64,000 bases of DNA from an uncultured Halomonas sp. (GTDB taxonomy: Bacteria > Pseudomonadota > Gammaproteobacteria > Pseudomonadales > Halomonadaceae): contig NZ_CANLFS010000002.1 of NCBI RefSeq assembly GCF_947490095.1, forward strand, positions 124,001 through 188,000, given 5' to 3'. The notes under the pieces were generated by a model. It was given only the letters and a program-made list of their open reading frames with translations, did not search any database and was not told the DNA's origin. The number at the start of each line of letters is the position of its first letter. Within the stretch, counting starts at the first letter, position 1. Of this stretch, positions 26,544 through 35,333 are shown piece after piece. The translations under genes were made by a program, and so were the position numbers.

Positions 26544-27965
26544 ATGCGCGAGTATCCCCAGATTTCCCACCATGGCGGCGCCGCCGGCGTGACCGGCAGC
26601 TGCCATCGCCTGCGGCTCAGTGAAGACCGGGCCCTGCTGGTCGACTGCGGCCTGTTCCAGGGCCAGGACGCCGATCATGCCGACGGCTTCGGGCAGCTCA
26701 GGGTGACATTCCCCGTCGAGGATGTGCTGGCGCTCGTGGTCACACACGTGCATATCGACCATATCGGCCGGCTGCCCTACCTGCTGGCGGCGGGGTATGC
26801 GGGGCCGATTCTCTGCTCGCTGCCCACGGCGCGGCTGTTGCCGCTGGTCATCGAGGACGCGCTGAAGATCGGCTTTACCCGCGACCGGGGGCTGATCGAG
26901 CGATTCCTGGCCGAGGTGGCGGGGCGGCTGGTGGCGCTGCCTTACCGCGCCTGGCATACCCTGGTAGACGATTCGCGCCACCGGGTGCGGGTCAAGCTGC
27001 AGCGGGCGGGGCATATCCTGGGCTCCTGCTATGTGGAGGTGGATGTGCTGGCCCGTGACGGCGGCGCCTCGGGGCGCACGATCTTCTCCGGCGATTTGGG
27101 GGCACCCTATGCGCCACTGCTGTCGGCGCCCCGGGCGCCCTGGGGGTGCGATACCCTGGTGCTGGAAAGCACCTACGGCGATCGCCGCCACGAGGCTCGC
27201 CGCCACCGCCGCGCCAGGCTCGAGGCGGCCATCGACCGGGCGCTTGCCAACGGCGGCACGGTGGTGATCCCGGCCTTCAGCATCGGCCGTACCCAGGAGC
27301 TGCTCTACGAGCTGGAGACGCTGATCCACCGAGCCACGGACCGGCGCTGGCGCGATCTCGAGATCATCGTGGACTCCCCCCTGGCGGCCCGCTTTACCGC
27401 GGTATACCGCGAACTCAAGCCCTGGTGGGACGCCGAGGCCCACGCGCGGTTACGTGGCGGCCGGCATCCGCTGAGCTTCGCGAACCTGTATACCGTTAGC
27501 TCGCATGAGGAGCATGAGCGCACGGTGGCCTATCTGGCCGAGAGCCATCGCCCGGCGGTGGTGGTGGCGGCCAGCGGCATGGTCAGTGGCGGACGGGTGG
27601 TCAACTACCTCAAGCGCATGCTCGGCGACCCCCGCCACGGCGTGTTGTTTACCGGCTACCAGGGCGCCGGCACGCCGGGGCGCGATATCCAGCGCTACGG
27701 GCCCCGGGGCGGCTGGGTGGCGCTGGACGGCGAGCGCATCGATATTCGCGCCCGGGTCGAGACCGTCTCGGGCTATTCGGCCCACGCCGATGCCCATGAT
27801 CTGTTGAACTTCGTGCGCCGCATGCGCCATCCCCCGCGCCATGTCCGGCTCGTCCACGGCGAGCGCCACGCCCAGCAGGCGCTGCGGGAGACGCTGCTGG
27901 CCTGGGCGGCGGAGAAGGGGCAGGGAATGGACGTCACCCTGGGGGCGGATTTCCCCAACGCTTGA
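26544..27965 (+). CDS. Metallo-beta-lactamase / beta-CASP RNA hydrolase family protein
   Basis: Protein of 473 residues with an MBL-fold N-terminus carrying the zinc motif THVHIDHIGRLP near 73-84, the second HILGS motif (RAGHILGSCYVEV) and SGDLG, then a beta-CASP insert (STYGDRRH; VVIPAFSIGRTQELLYEL; IIVDSPLA) and the late FTGYQGAGTPGRDI and SGYSAHADAHD motifs. It resembles archaeal/bacterial CPSF-like RNases more than lactamases. I chose the ATG at 26544 over the upstream in-frame ATG at 26496 because GGCAGGGG lies before it and the extra 16 residues are atypical. It is divergent from the exported cluster. Confidence 0.85.
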   Translation: MREYPQISHHGGAAGVTGSCHRLRLSEDRALLVDCGLFQGQDADHADGFGQLRVTFPVEDVLALVVTHVHIDHIGRLPYLLAAGYAGPILCSLPTARLLPLVIEDALKIGFTRDRGLIERFLAEVAGRLVALPYRAWHTLVDDSRHRVRVKLQRAGHILGSCYVEVDVLARDGGASGRTIFSGDLGAPYAPLLSAPRAPWGCDTLVLESTYGDRRHEARRHRRARLEAAIDRALANGGTVVIPAFSIGRTQELLYELETLIHRATDRRWRDLEIIVDSPLAARFTAVYRELKPWWDAEAHARLRGGRHPLSFANLYTVSSHEEHERTVAYLAESHRPAVVVAASGMVSGGRVVNYLKRMLGDPRHGVLFTGYQGAGTPGRDIQRYGPRGGWVALDGERIDIRARVETVSGYSAHADAHDLLNFVRRMRHPPRHVRLVHGERHAQQALRETLLAWAAEKGQGMDVTLGADFPNA

Positions 27966-28016
27966 GGTAGCTGCGATAATCGAGGCCTTCGTGAACCGTG
28001 TTGCAGGGAGCAAGCC

Positions 28017-28427
28017 ATGGCCATCATCGAACACAGCGCGATTCTCGCCGCGTCGCCGGAACGGGTCTTCGCCCTGCTGGAGCGGGTGGAGGACTTTGCC
28101 GACTACTCCGACCTGATCCACAGCATCGAGTCGCTGGGAGATGAGCGCTTCCGCTGGCACGTCCATGCGGTGGGGCGCGACTGGCACTTCGATGTGGCGA
28201 TCACCGAGCGACAAGCCCCCGAGGCCCTGGCCTGGGAATCGCTGGACGGCGTGGAGAATCAGGGCCGCTATCACCTGCGCCCGGTGGACGCCGGCACCGA
28301 GGTCAGCCTCACCCTGACCTACCGGCTGGGGAGCAAGCTGCTGGAGAAGGCCGTCAACAAGGCCGCCACGCCGCTGGTCAATCGGGTGAGCCGCCAGATC
28401 CTGGAGCGGGTGGAGCAGCGGCTGTGA
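28017..28427 (+). CDS. SRPBCC / polyketide-cyclase-like protein
   Basis: Small protein of 136 residues with the START/SRPBCC helix-grip pattern (SAILAASPERVFALLERVEDFADYSDLI; VSLTLTYRLG; a long C-terminal helix). Members bind hydrophobic ligands; some act with ribosomes (RatA) or as cyclases, but this one lacks motifs that would decide. AGGGAG precedes the ATG. It follows the MBL protein gene by 51 bp and may be co-transcribed with it. Confidence 0.72.
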   Translation: MAIIEHSAILAASPERVFALLERVEDFADYSDLIHSIESLGDERFRWHVHAVGRDWHFDVAITERQAPEALAWESLDGVENQGRYHLRPVDAGTEVSLTLTYRLGSKLLEKAVNKAATPLVNRVSRQILERVEQRL

Positions 28428-28453
28428 ACATCCGGCGCGTCGAGGCGGTGTCC

Positions 28454-29347
28454 CTATCGATAACGATAGACCCTCAGGCTGGGCAGGAAGGGCGCGTCCT
28501 CGAGTCTTTCGTCCCGGCGGCGGGCGCGGGTGCGGGTCTCGGGCGGCTGCAACGGCGGCAGGTTGTGGTCGGGTAGCCGGCCATCGGGTGTGGGGATGAA
28601 CAGCGGCAGGGCGACGTTCATGGCGCGGCGGGTGCGCCCGTCTTCCAGCGGTTCCCGATAGAAGAGGTTGGCGCGCATCAGCGGCGCCTGACGCTGCACC
28701 TGGGCCAGGGGCTCGCCGCCGGGCAGGCCGGCGAGCTTGCGCAGCTGAATGCGGACATGCGCCGCCTCGCTGTCCAGGGCCAGCAGCTTCTGCTCGGCCT
28801 CCTGCACCGTCAACTTCTTGATCGACCGGCCGCTCGAGTACCAGGCCAGGCGCACCCGCGCCAGCGGGGCCTCGCTGGTCGGAATGGCGCGCCAGCATTG
28901 CTTGAGGTGCACCCTCGCCAGGCCCTCGCCGCGCAGGTGGTCGTGCAGGGCCGGGTGGCGGAAGGGCAGCACCGCCTTGGCCTCGGGGATCAGCGCCGGG
29001 GCCTGGTCGCGAATCCTGGCGGTCAGGGCAGCGAACGCCGCCTTGGCCGTATTGGCCGCCGCCACGGCCTCCATCACCGCCTCACTGGCCGCCACCAGGC
29101 CGATATAGGCGCGGGTGGCGCGGCCATCCTGGCCGTCCTGATACCAGACATCCTGGAGCGCATGGCGCAGCCATGCCTCGGCCCGCGCCTGATCCACCGG
29201 TTCGGGCTCGCCGAAGATCCAGCAGGGGCCCGGGGCGCGGGCATAGGCCTCGGCCACCGCGGCGGTGGCCTCGATCAGGACATCGAAGGCGGCCTCCAGC
29301 TCGGCCAGCAGCCGATACTCGGGGCGCTGGGCGTGCGGCGTGGTCAT
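28454..29347 (-). CDS. tus: Tus-like DNA replication terminus site-binding protein
   Basis: Protein of 297 residues, close in length to E. coli Tus (309). Segments align by eye to Tus: [23 protein letters not shown] corresponds to the Tus region [34 protein letters not shown] to the later QPIARVWYKG region, and the end [12 protein letters not shown] to the Tus C-terminus LIIPRLHLYVAD. Tus binds Ter sites and blocks the replicative helicase in one direction; the family is best known from enteric bacteria, and its presence here is notable. The start codon overlaps the yacG stop by four bases, so it belongs to a coaE-yacG-tus unit. No Ter-like consensus was found near it by eye. Confidence 0.75.
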   Translation of the reverse strand: MTTPHAQRPEYRLLAELEAAFDVLIEATAAVAEAYARAPGPCWIFGEPEPVDQARAEAWLRHALQDVWYQDGQDGRATRAYIGLVAASEAVMEAVAAANTAKAAFAALTARIRDQAPALIPEAKAVLPFRHPALHDHLRGEGLARVHLKQCWRAIPTSEAPLARVRLAWYSSGRSIKKLTVQEAEQKLLALDSEAAHVRIQLRKLAGLPGGEPLAQVQRQAPLMRANLFYREPLEDGRTRRAMNVALPLFIPTPDGRLPDHNLPPLQPPETRTRARRRDERLEDAPFLPSLRVYRYR

Positions 29348-29571
29348 TCGTCTAGGAGGCCGCGTTCGGCCCGCATGACCATCTCGTCGATGGCGGTCTC
29401 ATCCATGGCCGGCTCGCCGGCGATGCGATGGGTACCGTCGGCCCAGGCGCCGAGATCGATCAGCCGGCAGCGCTTGCTGCAGAAGGGGCGGTAGGGGTTG
29501 TCCTCGCGCCACTCGACCTTCTTGCAGCACTGGGGGCAGGCGACTTCCAGGGGGCGGTGTGACTGGCTCAT
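29344..29571 (-). CDS. yacG: DNA gyrase inhibitor YacG, zinc protein
   Basis: Small protein of 75 residues that binds GyrB and inhibits DNA gyrase. A zinc finger is formed by CPQC near residues 11-14 and CSKRC near 31-35 (C-x2-C and C-x3-C), followed by the conserved [15 protein letters not shown] segment. It overlaps the Tus-like gene by four bases and follows coaE after 32 bp, the usual coaE-yacG neighbourhood. Confidence 0.9.
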   Translation of the reverse strand: MSQSHRPLEVACPQCCKKVEWREDNPYRPFCSKRCRLIDLGAWADGTHRIAGEPAMDETAIDEMVMRAERGLLDE

Positions 29572-29599
29572 GGGACTCCGGAAAAATCTGGTGGATATT

Positions 29600-29633
29600 G
29601 GGGTCAGACCCCGTCCGTTTGGGGTCTGACCCC
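29600..29633. repeat. GGGGTCAGACCCC repeat pair at the coaE 3' end
   Basis: One copy at 29600-29612 and one inverted-centre copy at 29621-29633. The coaE stop codon lies inside the first copy. Confidence 0.92.
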
Positions 29634-30236
29634 AGGGGTTAGGCCGCGATACTGCCGGTCGAGCTCGGCGACCCGGCGGCGCATCGCGGCTTCGCTGCCG
29701 CCATTATCCAGCACGTCGTCGGCGCGGGCCAGGCGTTCGTGGCGGGGCATCTGGGCGGCGACGATGGCGCGGGCCTGGGCCTCATCCACGGTATCGCGGG
29801 CGGCGGTGCGCGCGACCTGCAGGGCCTCGGGCACGTCGATCACCAGTGCCCGGTCGACCATCGCGCTCTGCCCGGATTCGAACAGCAGCGGCGAGACCAG
29901 CAGGCCATAGGGCGCGCCGGAGGCCTGGATGCGCGTCAGATGCTCGACCAGGCGATCCCGGATGCGCGGATGGGTGACCGACTCCAGCCAGCGCCGCTCG
30001 GCCTCGTCGGCGAAGACGATGTCGCGCAGGGCGCGGCGGTTCAGGGTGGCGTCGGCGTTGAGCACCCGGTCGCCATGGCGCTCGGCGATCTCGGCCAGGG
30101 CCGGCTCTCCGGGCATCACCACCTCGCGGGCGACGTCGTCGGCGTCGACCCAGGGCGCGCCCAGCGCCGCGAAGGCCCGGGCCACGGTGGACTTCCCCGA
30201 GGCGATCCCGCCGGTCAGGCCGATGATCAGGGCCAT
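29604..30236 (-). CDS. coaE: Dephospho-CoA kinase
   Basis: Last enzyme of coenzyme A synthesis, phosphorylating dephospho-CoA with ATP. The P-loop [12 protein letters not shown] is at residues 6-17, and the family segments [12 protein letters not shown] and PLLFESG follow. Length is 210 residues. AAGGAGG precedes the ATG. The C-terminal [14 protein letters not shown] is encoded by the dispersed palindromic repeats, so the final dozen residues are not typical of the family. It is followed by yacG. Confidence 0.95.
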   Translation of the reverse strand: MALIIGLTGGIASGKSTVARAFAALGAPWVDADDVAREVVMPGEPALAEIAERHGDRVLNADATLNRRALRDIVFADEAERRWLESVTHPRIRDRLVEHLTRIQASGAPYGLLVSPLLFESGQSAMVDRALVIDVPEALQVARTAARDTVDEAQARAIVAAQMPRHERLARADDVLDNGGSEAAMRRRVAELDRQYRGLTPGVRPQTDGV

Positions 30237-30372
30237 GCTGGGCCTCCTTGTGTGTCGAAACGGCGATCACTGTCCGATGGACCCATGAGTCTATCACTCC
30301 TGGTCAGACGGCTGGCAGCATCGAAGATCTTGCCGGCTCGTACTCGGTGTCCAGCATGGCGGCGCCGTGGGC

Positions 30373-30819
30373 CTAGATCCCCCAGCTGACCCGAAACGAT
30401 AGCCCGGTGGCCACGAAGGCCACCGAGATCAGCGTCATCGCGACGATATGCCAGCCCATCAGCGGCAGGGTGGCGGGAGAGAGCCGGGGAATGACCCGAA
30501 AGCGGGCGTGGGCGGCCACCAGGATGGTCAGCAGCAACAGCGCCAACTTGAGGCGAACAAGCTCGGCGATGGGCCCAGCGCCTGGGTCGAACCAGAGCGC
30601 AAGCGAGGGCAGCTTCTGCCAGGCCAGCCATAGCCCGGTGATGATCTGCACCAGCAGCGCGGGCATGCCGAGCCGCTCGTAGCCCTGCTCGAACCAGTGC
30701 AGGGACGCGACGTCGCGGCCCTTGAGCACGCGGGGCAGGATGGTAACGGCGAGCACCAGATGGCCGCCGGTCCAGATGGTGGCACCCAGCAGGTGCAGGA
30801 GCAGCAGGATCGCGGTCAT
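30373..30819 (-). CDS. CopD-family membrane protein
   Basis: Integral membrane protein of 148 residues with four predicted transmembrane segments and the conserved histidine pattern of the CopD/copper export or heme-membrane family (LLLHLLGATIWTGGHL near 5-20; SLHWFEQGYERLG; HIVAMTLISVAFVATG). The exact function, copper-related or other, is not determined. The 136-bp gap to coaE (30237-30372) holds nothing recognisable. Confidence 0.72.
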   Translation of the reverse strand: MTAILLLLHLLGATIWTGGHLVLAVTILPRVLKGRDVASLHWFEQGYERLGMPALLVQIITGLWLAWQKLPSLALWFDPGAGPIAELVRLKLALLLLTILVAAHARFRVIPRLSPATLPLMGWHIVAMTLISVAFVATGLSFRVSWGI

Positions 30820-31010
30820 GACGCCCTCCGTTGGCGAGAATGGTCGTCGATAATTCTACCCCGATGCGCCGGTTTGGCCATCTCCCCGAGGAGGTAGGCG
30901 GCCCGGCGTTGGCTCCAGGACTATCGCGATAGCAGCACCGCTCAAGGCTGTTCCGGCGACAGGCCTATGAGGGCCCCCCCCTCTACGACCTGACCCCGGC
31001 GTCTTTCGCT

Positions 31011-31062
31011 ATCACCTGGCGCAATCGCCTGGCGCAATCGCCTGGCGCAATCACCTGGCGCA
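31011..31062. repeat. Four tandem 13-bp repeats
   Basis: Four consecutive copies of ATCRCCTGGCGCA (R is A, G, G, A). They lie in the 308-bp gap (30820-31127) between the divergently transcribed CopD-like gene and the next membrane protein, in which no gene is seen. Possible protein-binding array or slippage product. Confidence 0.8.
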
Positions 31063-31127
31063 AACGGCGATAGTCATGGCGTGCCTTGTGGCACAATATC
31101 CGGTTCGTGAATCGACAAGGATCGCCA

Positions 31128-31652
31128 ATGGCGTATGTGCTGGTGATGGGCGGCCTCGCCCTCTCGGTTAGCTTTACCCTGGGCTGGGCGCTGTGGCGTC
31201 TTGTTCGAGTGGCCCTGGGCTGGGTGGGCGGCGCCTCCCCCTCGGGTGCCACGAAGGTCAAGCCGCGCGCCCGCAAGCCTCAGCCCAAGCAATCTCAGCC
31301 CAAGAAGCCTCAGTCCAGGAAGCCCGCGAGCAAGGCTTCTGCGAGCAAGGCACCCGCCGCCAAGGCCGAGGCGCCGCGCCGGGCACCCGCCCGCGAGCCG
31401 GCGGCCAAGTCCGCCAGCGAACCCTGGGCCCTGACTCGCTGGCTGGCGGCGAACCGTACCTTTCTTCCCCTCACCAGCCTGGCCCTGATGCTTTACGCCC
31501 TGGGGCGCCTGGTGGGGTTCGGGCTGCAGCATCGCCCGGCACAAGTGCCGGCCTCCTTTGGCCAGGCGGTCACGGGGCTGGGCTGGGCGGCGGCGATACT
31601 CGGCGGCCTGGCAGTGCTCGCCCTGCTGGCCCGCTGGCGCTGCCGAGACTAG
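31128..31652 (+). CDS. Uncharacterised membrane protein with basic Pro/Lys/Ala linker
   Basis: Protein of 174 residues. An N-terminal transmembrane segment (MAYVLVMGGLALSVSFTLGW) is followed by a low-complexity basic stretch at about 45-90 made of KPQPKQSQPKK and SKASASKAPAAKAE-type units, then two more transmembrane segments (LPLTSLALMLYALGRLVGF; AAAILGGLAVLALLA). AAGGA precedes the ATG. The linker encodes repeated codons and may be prone to length change. No function can be assigned. Confidence 0.6.
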   Translation: MAYVLVMGGLALSVSFTLGWALWRLVRVALGWVGGASPSGATKVKPRARKPQPKQSQPKKPQSRKPASKASASKAPAAKAEAPRRAPAREPAAKSASEPWALTRWLAANRTFLPLTSLALMLYALGRLVGFGLQHRPAQVPASFGQAVTGLGWAAAILGGLAVLALLARWRCRD

Positions 31653-31657
31653 CCCTT

Positions 31658-31735
31658 GGGGTCAGACCCCACCCCCACGGGGTCTGACCCCAATACCCCC
31701 TGGGGTCTGACCCCAGTGATGCGGGGTCTGACCCC
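31658..31735. repeat. GGGGTCAGACCCC repeat cluster, 4 copies
   Basis: Copies start at 31658, 31679, 31702 and 31723; the first has the A centre and the others the T centre. They separate the membrane protein from the TerB-like gene. Confidence 0.93.
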
Positions 31736-31798
31736 AATGATGATGAACCCGCCGGAGCCGAGTGAGTCTCACCCAGAAAGCCATCGAAGGAGTGTCAT

Positions 31799-32251
31799 GT
31801 GCTAGCCAATATTCAGCGGTTCTTTCAGGAGATGCTCGAGGAGAGTGGCGACGGGGGCGGGCGCCAGGCGCCGAGCCTGGAGCTCGCCGCGGCGGCGTTG
31901 CTCTGCGAGGTGATGCGCGCCGATTACGCGGTCACCCCGGATGAGCTCAACACGCTGCGTGGCCAGCTGCGCAGCCACCTGAGCGTGAGTGACGAGGCCA
32001 TCGACGAGCTGATGACCCTGGCCCAGCAGGAGGTGGACGCCGCCGTGGACCACTACCAGTTTGTCAGCCTGGTCAAGGAGCATTACGACTATGGCCGGCG
32101 GTGTGAGCTGGTGCGCATGATGTGGGCCCTGGCACTGGCCGATGGCGAGCGTCATCACCTGGAGGAGCATCGCATCCGTCAGCTGGCCGACCTGCTCCAT
32201 GTGAGCCACGCCGATTTTATTCGCGCCAAGCTGCAGGTTCAGGCGTCGTGA
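31799..32251 (+). CDS. TerB-like (DjlA N-terminal type) protein
   Basis: Helical protein of 150 residues with the TerB pattern (AAALLCEVMRADYAVTPDELNTLRGQL; YGRRCELVRMMWALALADGERHHLEEHRIRQLADLL). The repeated acidic D/E-x2-E spacing is typical of TerB-family metal or membrane-associated proteins. The start is a GTG at 31799 preceded by AAGGAG at eight bases. The gene has no obvious partner. Function in tellurite resistance is not implied by a lone homologue. Confidence 0.72.
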   Translation: MLANIQRFFQEMLEESGDGGGRQAPSLELAAAALLCEVMRADYAVTPDELNTLRGQLRSHLSVSDEAIDELMTLAQQEVDAAVDHYQFVSLVKEHYDYGRRCELVRMMWALALADGERHHLEEHRIRQLADLLHVSHADFIRAKLQVQAS

Positions 32252-32474
32252 GAGGCCGAATGTTCCAGAGGGTTCGCCATGCATCGCCCGGCGTTCTGAG
32301 AAATGTTCCTTGCTTGGAATATTACCCTGGATTCGGAGGTTAATTAAGAAATAAACCATGCTGATGAGAGCCTTTTCGGCATCATTATCTGAGGATGGGG
32401 CGTTATGATGCCCTGAGTATTCGGTCGCCGGGCCGAGAGTCGACCCGGCGGTGCTTGAGCGGCTATCGTTGCGT

Positions 32475-32508
32475 CAGGCCTCGTCGTGTGGCGAGGCCTG
32501 CGTTCTTT
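32475..32508 (+). terminator. Terminator-like hairpin in the leader of the FAD oxidoreductase gene
   Basis: CAGGCCTCG (32475-32483) pairs with CGAGGCCTG (32492-32500), followed by CGTTCTTTT and, 17 bases on, by the start ATG at 32525. A second stem (GCCGGG/CCCGGC, about 32427-32448) lies just upstream. It could terminate an upstream transcript or act as an attenuator. The rest of 32252-32474 holds no recognisable gene. Confidence 0.55.
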
Positions 32509-32524
32509 TCTGGGAGGGGTGGTG

Positions 32525-33769
32525 ATGTCTCGTGAAATCGTGGTTCTAGGGGCCGGCATGGTCGGCGTATCGGTGGCCTGGCACCTGGTGCGCCAGGGGC
32601 ATTCGGTGACCCTGGTGGATCGTCGTGAGCCGGGGCGCGAGACCTCCTTCGGCAATGCCGGCATCATCCAGCGTGAGTCGGTGCGCCCCTACGCCTTCCC
32701 CCGGGACCTCGGCACGCTGCTGCGGGTGATTCCCAACCGCGAGGTCGACATTCGCTACCGCCCCGCGGGCATGTTCAGCGCGGCGAGCCCGCTGCTCCAG
32801 TACTGGATCAACTCCGGCAAGTCCCGCTACGCGAAGATCGTGCCGCAGTATGCCTCGCTGATCATGCGCTGCCTGGATACCCATGCCCCGATGATCGAGG
32901 CCGCCGGCGCCGATCATCTGGTGCGCCGCGACGGCTGGCTGGAGCTCTATCACACCCAGAAGGCCTTCGATGAGCGTATCGCCGAGGCCCACGAGAATCA
33001 TGATCGGTACGGGGTCGAATTCGAGGTGCTCGACGCCGCCGGCCTCTATGCCAAGGAACCCCATCTCAAGAAGGGGCTGGTGGGCGCCATCCACTGGACC
33101 CAGCCCTGGACCGTGGCCGACCCCGGCGCGTTGGTGCAGGCCTATGCCGAGCATTTCCAGCAGCTGGGCGGTCGCTTCCTGAAGGCCGAGGTCCAGGAGG
33201 TCGAGAAGGGCGGCAAGGGCTGGAAGGTGACGACCGACCGCGAGCCGCTGGAGGCCGACCAGCTGGTGGTGGCGCTGGGGCCCTGGAGCGACAAGCTGCT
33301 CTCGCGCCAGGGGATCTCGTTGCCGCTGTTCGTCAAGCGTGGCTATCACATGCACTACGCCAGCGCCGATGAGAACGCCCATCTCAATCACTGGCTGATG
33401 GATGCCGAAACCGGCTTCCTGCTCGAGCCGATGCGGGCGGGCATCCGCCTGACCACCGGTGCCGAGCTCGCCGACCTGGATGCGCCGCCGGCGTTCAAGC
33501 AGCTCAAGGCGGCAGAGCGGGCGGCCGGCAAGATCTATCCGCTGGGTGAGCGCCGCGACCCGGAGCCCTGGAAGGGCGCGCGCCCCTGCCTGCCGGACAT
33601 GAAGCCGATCATCGGGCCGGCGCCGGGCCAGGAGGGAATGTGGCTGGCCATCGGCCATGGCCACCAGGGCTTTACCCTGGGGCCGGTGACCGGGCTGCTG
33701 CTGAGCCAGATGATGGCCGGCGAGACCCCCGAGGTGGATATGGCGCCATTCAGCGCCACGCGCTTCTGA
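32525..33769 (+). CDS. FAD-dependent D-amino-acid dehydrogenase family oxidoreductase
   Basis: Flavoprotein of 414 residues of the DAO/DadA family. The dinucleotide-binding motif VVLGAGMVGVSVAWHL is at residues 6-21, SFGNAGIIQ follows near 44, and the late GHGHQGFTLGPVTG segment (about 375-388) is the usual flavin-binding end. It likely deaminates a D-amino acid or a secondary amine, feeding electrons to the respiratory chain. The ATG at 32525 follows GGGAGGGG; an upstream in-frame start would lie in the leader hairpin. Substrate not determined. Confidence 0.85.
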   Translation: MSREIVVLGAGMVGVSVAWHLVRQGHSVTLVDRREPGRETSFGNAGIIQRESVRPYAFPRDLGTLLRVIPNREVDIRYRPAGMFSAASPLLQYWINSGKSRYAKIVPQYASLIMRCLDTHAPMIEAAGADHLVRRDGWLELYHTQKAFDERIAEAHENHDRYGVEFEVLDAAGLYAKEPHLKKGLVGAIHWTQPWTVADPGALVQAYAEHFQQLGGRFLKAEVQEVEKGGKGWKVTTDREPLEADQLVVALGPWSDKLLSRQGISLPLFVKRGYHMHYASADENAHLNHWLMDAETGFLLEPMRAGIRLTTGAELADLDAPPAFKQLKAAERAAGKIYPLGERRDPEPWKGARPCLPDMKPIIGPAPGQEGMWLAIGHGHQGFTLGPVTGLLLSQMMAGETPEVDMAPFSATRF

Positions 33770-33793
33770 TCGAAGCGGGGGCCCTCTCCGGGG

Positions 33794-34219
33794 CTAGGGC
33801 TGGGCCTTGCGGCGCTGCTTGATCTGGTGGGTGGCGAGCTTGACCCCCAGGGTGATGATGAAGACCAGCCAGCCGGCGGTGGCCATCACATTGAACAGCA
33901 GCAGCTTCTGAACCCCGTTGAGGGGCGTGACGATCAGCTCGAAGGTAATCCCGAGCAGGAAGGCGAGAAACAGCGGCAGCGCCAGGATGTGCATCCACAT
34001 CTCGGTGCGCCGCTTTCTGACGTGGTAGCGGCGCAGCAGCACCCGGGTTGGCCGGTGCACGAAGGTGACCAGCACGGTGGTGCCCAGCAGCAGCAGGGCG
34101 GCCATGGTCGGCTGTAGATTGCCCAGCTGGGCCGACAGGCTGATGGACCAGTACACGACCAGCCACATCAGGCCGGCCAGGGTGGCGGCCAGATCGGCGT
34201 AGTGGCGAACCTTGGGCAT
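33794..34219 (-). CDS. Uncharacterised four-helix membrane protein
   Basis: Protein of 141 residues with four predicted transmembrane segments (LAGLMWLVVYWSI; MAALLLLGTTVLVTFV; HILALPLFLAFLLGI; LFNVMATAGWLVFIITLGV) and basic loops (RPTRVLLRRYHVRKRR). No family recognised. It is convergent to the oxidoreductase gene and 64 bp beyond the EamA gene on the same strand. Confidence 0.65.
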   Translation of the reverse strand: MPKVRHYADLAATLAGLMWLVVYWSISLSAQLGNLQPTMAALLLLGTTVLVTFVHRPTRVLLRRYHVRKRRTEMWMHILALPLFLAFLLGITFELIVTPLNGVQKLLLFNVMATAGWLVFIITLGVKLATHQIKQRRKAQP

Positions 34220-34283
34220 TCTCTCTCCCCCGTGGAAACTGGCCGCATGATACGGGATTTTCTAGCCGCCTGGCGAGCTCGCG

Positions 34284-35180
34284 CTATCTGGCGAAGCGCA
34301 GGACCAGCTGGCGGACCCAGTACCAGCGGTTGATCAGCAGGGCGGCGAAGATCAATGAGCAGCCGGCCAGCTGCAGCAGTGTCATGGTCTCGCCGTACCA
34401 GACGGCGGCCAGCAGCGCCGTCCAGACCGCCTCGAGCATCAGGATGACGGCGGCATGGCTCGGGGTGGTGAGGCCCTGGGCGTGGATCTGCAGGAAGAAG
34501 CGCAGGGTGCTGGAGAGCAGGATGCTGGCCGCCAGCCAACCGAGTATGTCGCCGCCGACCCGTTCCGGCCAGGGCTCGACCAGCGCCGAGACCAGGCTGA
34601 GCAGAATGCCCACCATGGTGAGCTGGATGGCGGAGAGGGGCAGGGCCGGCAGGTGGCGCACCACCCGGGTGTTGGCGTTGATCAGCAGCGAGAAGAGCAA
34701 TGCCGAGGTGGCGATCAGCCACTGGCTGGGCTCCAGGCGCAGGCCGGCATTGAGTGACAGCAGCGCGAAGCCGAACAGCGCGATGGGCAGCGCGATCCAG
34801 GTGGTGCGCGGCGGGCGGTCGCCGAACAGCAGGCGGGCCACGACCGGCACCAGCAAGATGCCCAGGCTATTGATAAAGGCGCTCTCGCCGAGGTGGTCCG
34901 AGTAATAGAGCCCGGTGGCCCAGAAGCCCAGGGCCGCACTGAACAGCACCCCCACGCCGGCGCCGGCGGCCAGGTCCCGCCAGCCTAGCCGGCGCAGGGC
35001 GGGCAGGGCGAACAGCACCAGGATCAGCCCGGCGAGCAAAAAGCGTGTGCCGATAAACAACAGCGGCGGCAGGCCGTTGAGGGCCTCCTTGGAGAAGATC
35101 CAGCCGACGGCGGCGAGCAGGGTGACGGTGAGCAGCAGCAGGTCGGCGCGCAGCGGGCTGCGTTCCAGCGAATCGGGCAT
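34284..35180 (-). CDS. EamA/DMT-family transporter
   Basis: Inner-membrane transporter of 298 residues with ten hydrophobic segments in two EamA halves (about 10-140 and 150-285), for example LPPLLFIGTRFLLAGLILVLF and AVILMLEAVWTALLAAVWYGE. Members export amino acids or metabolites; this one has no specific marker. I chose the ATG at 35180, since AAGG is just upstream and the added N-terminus of the longer frame (24 residues with three Cys) is not hydrophobic. The adjacent pyrC is divergent. Confidence 0.82.
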   Translation of the reverse strand: MPDSLERSPLRADLLLLTVTLLAAVGWIFSKEALNGLPPLLFIGTRFLLAGLILVLFALPALRRLGWRDLAAGAGVGVLFSAALGFWATGLYYSDHLGESAFINSLGILLVPVVARLLFGDRPPRTTWIALPIALFGFALLSLNAGLRLEPSQWLIATSALLFSLLINANTRVVRHLPALPLSAIQLTMVGILLSLVSALVEPWPERVGGDILGWLAASILLSSTLRFFLQIHAQGLTTPSHAAVILMLEAVWTALLAAVWYGETMTLLQLAGCSLIFAALLINRWYWVRQLVLRFAR

Positions 35181-35333
35181 CACAAGGGGTCCTTCGGTGC
35201 AAGGGCAAGGTTGGCATGTTAGCAGACGATGTGGCCTGGGGTGCCGTGACATCGGGTCGCCGGGCTCTGCTCAGGCGGGTGGCATTCGGTATACTGGCGC
35301 CACATCGACCGAACCGCCACGACAGGAACCGCC

